Below are positions 29,062 through 33,914 of a DNA stretch of 33,914 bases, in pieces. The DNA is taken from NCBI RefSeq assembly GCF_937924975.1, contig NZ_CALEYG010000017.1, positions 1-33,914 on the forward strand. The letters are read 5' to 3'. How positions within the stretch are numbered: the first letter of the stretch is position 1; every line of letters starts with the position of its first letter. The notes under the pieces were generated by a model. It did not search any database. It was not told the DNA's origin and saw only the letters and a program-made list of their open reading frames with translations. The translations under genes were made by a program, and so were the position numbers. Source of the DNA: an uncultured Stomatobaculum sp. (lineage in GTDB: Bacteria > Bacillota > Clostridia > Lachnospirales > Lachnospiraceae).

Positions 29062-31709
29062 CAGTGCGCCTCCAGCCAGGATGCGCCGATGTGCGCATCG
29101 ACCTCGAGCAGCACGCGGAGCTCTGCGGCATGCCGCATGGTCTCTTTCAGGAGTTCCAGGACGCGGGGCGCCTCGGCCTCCGCCGCTTCCACCAGAAGTT
29201 CGTCGTGAATCTGGAGCACAATCTTTGCGTCGAGTTTTTCCGCTGCGAGCGCGCGCCGCACCTTGACCATCGCAATCTTCATGATATCGGCTGCGGTACC
29301 CTGAATCGGCGCATTCATCGCGACGCGCTCGCCAAACGAGCGCTGCATAAAGTTTGAGCTCTTCAGTTCCGGCACAGGGCGTATTCTGCCGAACAGGGTT
29401 CGCGTAAAGCCGTATTCCTTCGCTTCTTTGATCTGGCGGTCCAGGAAGTGCTTTACCTTCGGATAGGTCGCGAAGTAGCGGTTGATGTACTCCTTCGCCT
29501 CGTTTCTCGAGATGCTTAAGTCCTCCGAGAGGCCGAAGGCCGAGATACCGTAGACCACGCCGAAGTTCACGGCCTTCGCGTTTCGCCGCTGCAAGGGCGT
29601 GACTTCTGAGAGCGGCACATGGAAGACCTGCGACGCCGTGACCGCGTGGACATCCACCGCGTCGCGGTAAGCCGCAATCAGATTCTCGTCGCCGGAGAGC
29701 GCCGCGAGGATGCGAAGCTCAATCTGCGAGTAGTCGGCATCCACAAAGACCTTGCCGGGCGAGGGCACAAAGACCGCGCGCACGCGACTGCCCATCTCTG
29801 TCCGGATCGGAATATTCTGGAGATTCGGATTCGCGGACGAGATGCGCCCCGTCGCCGTGATGGTCTGGTGAAAGGTGCCGTGAATTCTGCCGTCAGTCCG
29901 AATAAAGCCCGCGAGCCCGATTGCATAGGTCGAATTCAGCTTGGTCAGCATGCGGTAGCGGAGTATTTTTTTGACGACCGGATACTCGGACGCAAGCTTC
30001 TCCAGAATGTCGGCCGCGGTCGAATAGCCGCTCTTGGTCTTTTTGCCGTAGGGAAGTTTCATCTTCTCGAATAAAATTTCCCCGAGCTGCTTCGGTGAAT
30101 TCAGGTTAAAGTTCTCGCCGGTCTCCTCAAAAATTTCGGTCTCAATCCGGTGAATTTCGGTCTCAAGTTCTTCTGAGAAGGCCTTCAATTTTTCGGCATC
30201 CACCCTGACACCGGTCTCTTCCATCTCGGCAAGCATGAAAATGAGCGGACGCTCAACGGTCTCATACAGCGCTTCCATGCCGAGCTCTTTCACCTTGTCG
30301 CAAAGCGGCTGCCGCGCCGCAAAGGCGACATAGCCCGCATAGGCGGCAGCGGCGACCGCATCCTCTTTGGCACTCGGCAGGAGAAGGGACAGGTAGTCCC
30401 GCGCAAGATCCTCACTCTGATAGCTCTCTTTGAGCGGATTCACGAGATAGGCGAGCACACCGAGGTCATCGACGTTCTCGCGCTCCGCCGTGCCGACCTC
30501 TTTGACGAGCTCCTTCAGAGCGAGCGCCGAGACCCGCTTTGCCTGCTGAAACAAGGCTTTCAGAAAGTCTTGTTCCGCGGTCCCGGAGAGTACCAGACCC
30601 TCGCCGGTTCCGGCGAGCGCCTTCATTTTTTCGCGCTCGGCTTCCTCCGGTTCGCGCCGATAAAAAAGCACTGCTTCCTCCGCGCGGAAGCAAAGAGAAC
30701 TCAGGAGAGCGTCCCGCGCAATTCCCGTTTCCGGTGCCTCCGCCGCCTGCCGCAGCACTTCCTCAAGCTCTGCCGCACTCTGCAGGAGTCGAAGTTTCGG
30801 CTTTTGCTGCGCGCGCATATTCTCCCGCTGTACCTCGCTCCCGAAATGCTTTAAGAGCGAGCGGAATTCAAGCCGCTGAATCTGCTCGTAGGCAGCCGCC
30901 GTATAGATTTCACCGAGTTTCAGCGCGGAGAGATCCAACGCAAGCGGAGCGTCGAGGCAGATGGTCGCAAGCCACTTGGAAAAGACAGCGTCCTCGAAAT
31001 GCTCTTCGAGCGCTTTTTTTGCGCGCGGCGGCTTCACTTCGTCCAGATGTTCTTTCAGATTTTCAATCGAATGAAAGCTCTGAATCAGCGCGGTCGCCGT
31101 CTTCTCACCGATTGAGGGTACGCCCGGGATGTTGTCGGAGGTATCGCCCATCAGTGCCTTGACATCAATGAATTCCTCCGGCGTGACCCCGTAGGTCTCC
31201 CTGACCGCCTCCGGCGTGAAATCGAGGATCTCGGTCTTGCCGCGGCTGGTCTTCGGCAGTCGAATCAGAATGTGACGATCCGCGAGCTGCAGAAGATCCC
31301 GATCACCGGACACAACCGTGACCGCATACCCCTCTTTCTGGCAGCGTTTCGCAAGGGTTCCGATCACATCATCCGCCTCAAAGCCCTCAAGCGAGACAGT
31401 CTGAATGTGCATGGCGCCAAGGAGCTCTTTTAGGAGCGGCACCTGTTCCCGCAGTTCTTCCGGCATCGGCTTCCGGGTTCCCTTGTACGCCGCATAGCGC
31501 TCGTGGCGGAAGGTCGGCGCAGGCAGGTCAAACGCGACCGCGAGATAGTCCGCCTGCTCTTCCTCCAGAAGTTTTAACAGGATATTTAAAAATCCATAGA
31601 CCGCATTCGTGTGCAGGCCTGCCGAATTTGTGAGCTCCGGCACGCCGTAAAACGCGCGATTCAGAATGCTGTGGCCGTCAATCAATACAACTTTCTTTTG
31701 TGCTTCCAA
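29061..31709 (-). CDS. polA: DNA polymerase I
   Basis: An 882-residue family A polymerase for Okazaki-fragment processing and repair. N-terminal 5'-3' exonuclease (about 1-290: VVLIDGHSILNRAF, SGDRDLLQL, GDTSDNIPG, GEKTATALIQ); middle exonuclease-like domain without visible DxE or catalytic Asp, so proofreading is probably absent; polymerase with motif A VDADYSQIELRILA, motif B RRNAKAVNFGVVYG and motif C QIHDELLVE. The start is a TTG at 31709, preceded by AGAGGAGAAAACGGA; an in-frame ATG at 31736 lies inside the upstream gene and has no ribosome site. Confidence 0.95.
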   Translation of the reverse strand: MEAQKKVVLIDGHSILNRAFYGVPELTNSAGLHTNAVYGFLNILLKLLEEEQADYLAVAFDLPAPTFRHERYAAYKGTRKPMPEELREQVPLLKELLGAMHIQTVSLEGFEADDVIGTLAKRCQKEGYAVTVVSGDRDLLQLADRHILIRLPKTSRGKTEILDFTPEAVRETYGVTPEEFIDVKALMGDTSDNIPGVPSIGEKTATALIQSFHSIENLKEHLDEVKPPRAKKALEEHFEDAVFSKWLATICLDAPLALDLSALKLGEIYTAAAYEQIQRLEFRSLLKHFGSEVQRENMRAQQKPKLRLLQSAAELEEVLRQAAEAPETGIARDALLSSLCFRAEEAVLFYRREPEEAEREKMKALAGTGEGLVLSGTAEQDFLKALFQQAKRVSALALKELVKEVGTAERENVDDLGVLAYLVNPLKESYQSEDLARDYLSLLLPSAKEDAVAAAAYAGYVAFAARQPLCDKVKELGMEALYETVERPLIFMLAEMEETGVRVDAEKLKAFSEELETEIHRIETEIFEETGENFNLNSPKQLGEILFEKMKLPYGKKTKSGYSTAADILEKLASEYPVVKKILRYRMLTKLNSTYAIGLAGFIRTDGRIHGTFHQTITATGRISSANPNLQNIPIRTEMGSRVRAVFVPSPGKVFVDADYSQIELRILAALSGDENLIAAYRDAVDVHAVTASQVFHVPLSEVTPLQRRNAKAVNFGVVYGISAFGLSEDLSISRNEAKEYINRYFATYPKVKHFLDRQIKEAKEYGFTRTLFGRIRPVPELKSSNFMQRSFGERVAMNAPIQGTAADIMKIAMVKVRRALAAEKLDAKIVLQIHDELLVEAAEAEAPRVLELLKETMRHAAELRVLLEVDAHIGASWLEAH

Positions 31710-31725
31710 TCCGTTTTCTCCTCTT

Positions 31726-32070
31726 TCAGCCCGCATGCCAGTATAAAATGCGGAGCAATAAAAGTCCTGCGACTGTGACGCCGGCACTGGTCAGCGCATC
31801 CATCACATAGCGCAGGATTTTTCGAAGGCGCGCGCGGCGAAGTCGCTGAAATTCGTAGCGCAACTCCCGATTCATGGCTCTCGTCCCGTCGAAGTCGTCG
31901 CTGTCCGTGTCGAGAACGCGCAGCCCCTCCAGCAGGAAAAAATTCGTCTCGAGCTCCCGGCGACAGACACTGCAACAACGGATGTGCTCTAAAAAGTCAG
32001 CGGTCTCTTCCTCTGTGAGCTCCCGCTGTATAAAACGTGACATCTGCCGTTCCGCTTCTCTGCAGTCCAT
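31726..32070 (-). CDS. zinc-finger anti-sigma-like membrane protein
   Basis: A 114-residue protein with a zf-HC2-type motif: C3, H29, C33 and C36 (EHIRCCSVC) give the HxxxCxxC pattern of ZAS anti-sigma factors. A basic linker follows, then one membrane segment at about 88-108 (SAGVTVAGLLLLRILYW) with a short outside tail. Such proteins hold an ECF sigma factor at the membrane; no sigma gene adjoins it here. The ATG follows AGAGGAGGCGGA, and it lies 16 bases before polA. Confidence 0.7.
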   Translation of the reverse strand: MDCREAERQMSRFIQRELTEEETADFLEHIRCCSVCRRELETNFFLLEGLRVLDTDSDDFDGTRAMNRELRYEFQRLRRARLRKILRYVMDALTSAGVTVAGLLLLRILYWHAG

Positions 32071-32119
32071 TCCGCCTCCTCTCTTTGCAGCAATTTTAGC
32101 ACACTCCCCTGCAAAAAGG

Positions 32120-32161
32120 GCAGTAAAACAGAAAGAGAACGGAGTTTCCGCCCCATTCTCT
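32120..32161 (-). terminator. terminator after the DUF4163-like lipoprotein gene
   Basis: On the minus strand AGAGAATGG (32153-32161) pairs with CCGTTCTCT (32134-32142), nine pairs with one G-U, then TTCTGTTTTACTG. It starts 26 bases past the lipoprotein stop. Confidence 0.68.
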
Positions 32162-32187
32162 CTCCGCTCTCTCCTGAACTTCCCTCT

Positions 32188-33033
32188 TTACTTGGTCACC
32201 ATGTCATACTTCATCACGACCACATTGCCCATGTCCTGCGGCACCGAAATCGAGAAGTAAATCTCGCCGTCCTTCACATAGCTGAAGCTCTCCGGCCACT
32301 GAAGCTTGCCGTTTTCGCCCTTTTTCAGCGGAAAATCCGACGCCGCCAACTTCTCTTCGAGCGACTTCTGCAACGCCTCCTTGCCCGTCGATTGCACCCA
32401 GGCCTTGTAGGCATTGACCTCACTCTCACCCGCGTTGTCAAGCTCGAACGCATCACCGAGCGCATAATTCACCATGCTGTCGGCATCCACCGCGTCGCGT
32501 AGGCCGAGATCTTTCAAGGTCTTCACCGCGACCGTATTGGTATAGAAGAGCTTGACCGGCGCCGTGTCGCCGCTCCGCTGCATCTCACCGCGGTACACGA
32601 CCACAACGCGGTCCGCATCCGCCGAGACAACCTCTGCCGTCACCGTGAGCTTATCCTTTGCCGCGTCGGTGAGCAGTGCCTCAATCGGCGAGAGCGCGTT
32701 CTCCTTTAAGTGCGCATTCAGCTTCTCCTGCTGCGCGCTGTCCGTGAGGCCGTTGACCACCGGATAGCCGATCGAAACATTGTCCTTCTGATAGGTTTCG
32801 ACCTTTGCGGAAATCAATGCGCGCTTTTCGGTCGCCGCCGCACTGTTGCCCGCCGCCGCGGTACTGCTCTCTGCGCTGCCGGAGGTCGCCGCGACGCTCG
32901 CCGCTGTCTCGGCCGCGCGATTTTCCGCCGAAGTCTCCACAACCTTGGAACCGCTCTTCTTGCCGCAGCCGGTCACGGCGAGAGCCGCCGCCAGCGCTGC
33001 CGCACAAAAGAGCCCCACTCTTCTGTTTCTCAT
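32188..33033 (-). CDS. exported lipoprotein, DUF4163/RsiV-like
   Basis: A 281-residue protein with a signal peptide and lipobox VTGC (C23). Residues 30-70 are a low-complexity Ala/Ser/Glu linker typical of surface lipoproteins. From about 75 on, NVSIGYPVVNGLTDSAQQEKLNAHL resembles the DUF4163 (PdaC/RsiV-type) domain, followed by a C-terminal domain ending in YFSISVPQDMGNVVVMKYDMV. Its role could be cell-wall sensing or peptidoglycan modification; no catalytic motif is visible. GGAGGTGGACT precedes the ATG. Confidence 0.7.
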   Translation of the reverse strand: MRNRRVGLFCAAALAAALAVTGCGKKSGSKVVETSAENRAAETAASVAATSGSAESSTAAAGNSAAATEKRALISAKVETYQKDNVSIGYPVVNGLTDSAQQEKLNAHLKENALSPIEALLTDAAKDKLTVTAEVVSADADRVVVVYRGEMQRSGDTAPVKLFYTNTVAVKTLKDLGLRDAVDADSMVNYALGDAFELDNAGESEVNAYKAWVQSTGKEALQKSLEEKLAASDFPLKKGENGKLQWPESFSYVKDGEIYFSISVPQDMGNVVVMKYDMVTK

Positions 33034-33069
33034 AGTCCACCTCCGCTGTTCGTTTCCGTGTTACCCGTA

Positions 33070-33098
33070 AGTATAGGCGGGAAGACGCTTTCCGTCAA
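33070..33098 (-). promoter_or_regulatory. promoter of the lipoprotein gene
   Basis: Minus-strand TTGACG (33093-33098) and TATACT (33070-33075) with a 17-base spacer, about 35 bases before the ATG at 33033. It lies just past the tRNA terminator. Confidence 0.75.
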
Positions 33099-33130
33099 CC
33101 GCGGACCGTCTCTCCGCCGGTTCCGCGCGT

Positions 33131-33176
33131 CAAAACAAAAACCGGCTGCTCTCCCAATTCAGGGAAAACAACCGGT
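33131..33176 (-). terminator. tRNA-Leu terminator
   Basis: On the minus strand ACCGGTTG (33169-33176) pairs with CAGCCGGT (33141-33148), with an inner CCC/GGG pair, followed by TTTTTGTTTTG. It begins about 10 bases past the tRNA 3' end. Confidence 0.8.
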
Positions 33177-33186
33177 ATTCTCTGCC

Positions 33187-33269
33187 TGCCGACAGTGGGA
33201 CTTGAACCCACACGCCCTTGCGAGCAACAGATTTTGAGTCTGCATCGTCTGCCATTCCGACATGTCGGC
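33187..33269 (-). tRNA. tRNA-Leu (anticodon CAA)
   Basis: An 83-base class II tRNA. Acceptor arms GCCGACA (33263-33269) and TGTCGGC (33188-33194) pair fully, with discriminator A at 33187. The anticodon stem is GCAGA/TCTGT with loop CTCAAAA, so the anticodon is CAA (33234-33236), reading UUG. A long variable arm (TGCTCGCAAGGGCG) and the TPsiC loop GTTCAAGTC are present. CCA is not encoded. Confidence 0.95.
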
Positions 33270-33279
33270 TTACCGGCAG

Positions 33280-33308
33280 AGTATAGCATTTCGGGAGAGG
33301 CAATTCAA
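33280..33308 (-). promoter_or_regulatory. tRNA-Leu promoter
   Basis: Minus-strand TTGAAT (33303-33308) and TATACT (33280-33285), 17-base spacer, about 10 bases before the tRNA 5' end. Confidence 0.75.
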
Positions 33309-33330
33309 GGGCTTTTTGCTTGCCTTTGAG

Positions 33331-33376
33331 TATGCAACTAAATATAGTTGCATAGCATGGCGCTCTCGTCTATACT
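33331..33376 (+). promoter_or_regulatory. hicAB promoter with overlapping palindromic operator
   Basis: TATGCAACT (33331-33339) and AGTTGCATA (33346-33354) form a perfect 9-bp inverted repeat with a 6-base spacer. Its right half contains the -35 box TTGCAT (33348-33353); the -10 box TATACT is at 33371-33376, 17 bases on. A repressor bound here would block the -35 box, as in autoregulated toxin-antitoxin operons. Confidence 0.72.
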
Positions 33377-33398
33377 TTCAATGACGGAGGTAAATCCG

Positions 33399-33654
33399 AT
33401 GGGACAAAAAGAAAAATTGATTCAACGCCTTAAGTCTAATCCAAAAGACTTTACTTTTGATGAGGCTGAAGCACTACTGAAATACTTTGATTATGTGTGC
33501 TCAAATAAAGGCAAAACAAGCGGTTCTCGTATTATTTTTTTCCAACAAGGAACACGGAAGCATCTTGCTTCACAAACCACATCCGGGAAACGAGTTGAAA
33601 AGTTATCAGGTGAAACAGCTGATTACACTGCTGACAGAGGAGGGACTGATATGA
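33399..33654 (+). pseudogene. hicA: HicA-family mRNA interferase, frameshifted
   Basis: From the ATG at 33399 (GGAGGT upstream) the frame reads QKEKLIQRLKSNPKDFTFDE, then NKGKTSGSRIIF, the HicA double-stranded-RNA-binding-like fold. At a run of seven T (33535-33541) the family reading moves to another frame: NKEHGSILLHKPHPGNELKS, then YQVKQLITLLTEEGLI, and stops at 33652-33654. The span is 256 bases, one more than 85 codons; removing one T restores a continuous 84-residue HicA. The stop overlaps the hicB ATG by 4 bases, as expected. The usual His of GSHH-type HicA is Arg here (GSR), a variant seen in this subgroup. The toxin is probably inactive unless slippage on the T-run restores it. Confidence 0.75.
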
Positions 33655-33890
33655 ATAATACCATTCAGTATAAAGGATATGTAGGTAGCGTCGAGTTTTC
33701 AGAGGAAGACGGTATCTTTTTCGGTAAAGTCATGGGAATTCGATCTCTTATCTCGTATGAGGGCGAATCTGCCAAGGAACTTTTGAATGATTTTCATGAT
33801 GCTGTTGATACCTATCTGGAACATTGCAAGGAAGAAGGAAAGAAACCTGAGCTTGCTTTTGATATGTACCCAGAATTCTGGACACATTGA
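33651..33890 (+). CDS. hicB: HicB-family antitoxin, short (no C-terminal DNA-binding domain)
   Basis: A 79-residue protein, MNNTIQYKGYVGSVEFSEED, then IFFGKVMGIRSLISYEGESA and ELLNDFHDAVDTYLEHCKEEGKKPE: the partial RNase-H-like domain that binds HicA. Most relatives continue with an Arc/ribbon-helix-helix domain after KKPEKPF; here the frame turns to LAFDMYPEFWTH and stops. GAGGAGG precedes the ATG. Because of the extra T in hicA, the upstream frame runs straight into hicB, giving a potential 163-residue fusion from 33399. Confidence 0.72.
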   Translation: MNNTIQYKGYVGSVEFSEEDGIFFGKVMGIRSLISYEGESAKELLNDFHDAVDTYLEHCKEEGKKPELAFDMYPEFWTH

Positions 33891-33914
33891 CTATCGTTAG
33901 GCACCACAACTGGA

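Noticed and set aside
33187..33269. tRNA-Leu as attachment site for the right-hand AT-rich segment
   Set aside because: The AT-rich hicAB segment is on the 5' side of the tRNA, not the 3' side normally used, and I see no repeat of the tRNA 3' end in the window.
1..33914. CRISPR arrays or rRNA genes
   Set aside because: No regularly spaced repeats with unique spacers and no rRNA-like conserved blocks were seen.

Overview
The window looks like about 34 kb of chromosome from a fairly GC-rich member of the Clostridia, most likely Lachnospiraceae. I infer this from the housekeeping gene order (rnc-smc-ftsY, ylxM-ffh-rpsP-khpA-rimM-trmD-rplS, lepB-rbgA-rnhB-yraN-pgeF), the strong AGGAGG ribosome sites, the UPF0237/UPF0210 pair, and the acetate kinase/phosphotransacetylase pair of a fermenter. 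Genus is not resolved. Almost every gene lies on the minus strand; only tmcAL, a carD-like gene and the hicAB remnant at the right edge are on the plus strand.

Layout from left to right. 1-2040 is an AT-rich accessory patch. It holds the last codons of an IS256-type transposase fused to a broken macro-domain gene, then a two-gene module (winged-helix protein plus nucleotidyltransferase) resembling a type IV toxin-antitoxin system with its own operator/promoter. 2040-2516 is a gene-poor junction with a perfect 16-bp terminator hairpin and short repeats. 2517-6555 is a cell-envelope, RNA and ribosome-assembly operon (lepB, rbgA, rnhB, yraN, pgeF, HD phosphohydrolase). 6768-10814 is the translation/SRP operon (ylxM, ffh, rpsP, khpA, rimM, trmD, rplS). 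10880-13400 holds clc and ilvA, which sit between ftsY and ylxM, where many Firmicutes have nothing. 13372-20174 is ftsY, smc, rnc, an unusual acyl carrier protein gene, plsX and rpmF. 20291-22530 is pta and ackA, divergent from tmcAL and carD (22642-24582).

24620-32070 is a long minus-strand run: a zinc-finger anti-sigma-like gene, polA, coaE, a WalJ-type metallo-hydrolase, an ACT protein, a UPF0210 protein, a lipobox-bearing SpeE-like protein and a TenA-type thiaminase. A DUF4163-like lipoprotein gene and a tRNA-Leu(CAA) follow. The right edge is AT-rich again and carries a hicAB toxin-antitoxin locus with intact-looking operator and promoter, but a frameshifted toxin gene and a short antitoxin gene.

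The most interesting points are: (i) a consensus promoter built into the terminator hairpin of clc that would make the ylxM-ffh transcript leaderless; (ii) the winged-helix/nucleotidyltransferase module with a symmetric operator between its -35 and -10 boxes; (iii) the single-T frameshift in a seven-T run of hicA, which joins the toxin N-terminus in frame to the antitoxin; and (iv) a predicted surface lipoprotein with a degenerate spermidine-synthase-like fold. All assignments come from reading motifs and gene order; no database search was run.
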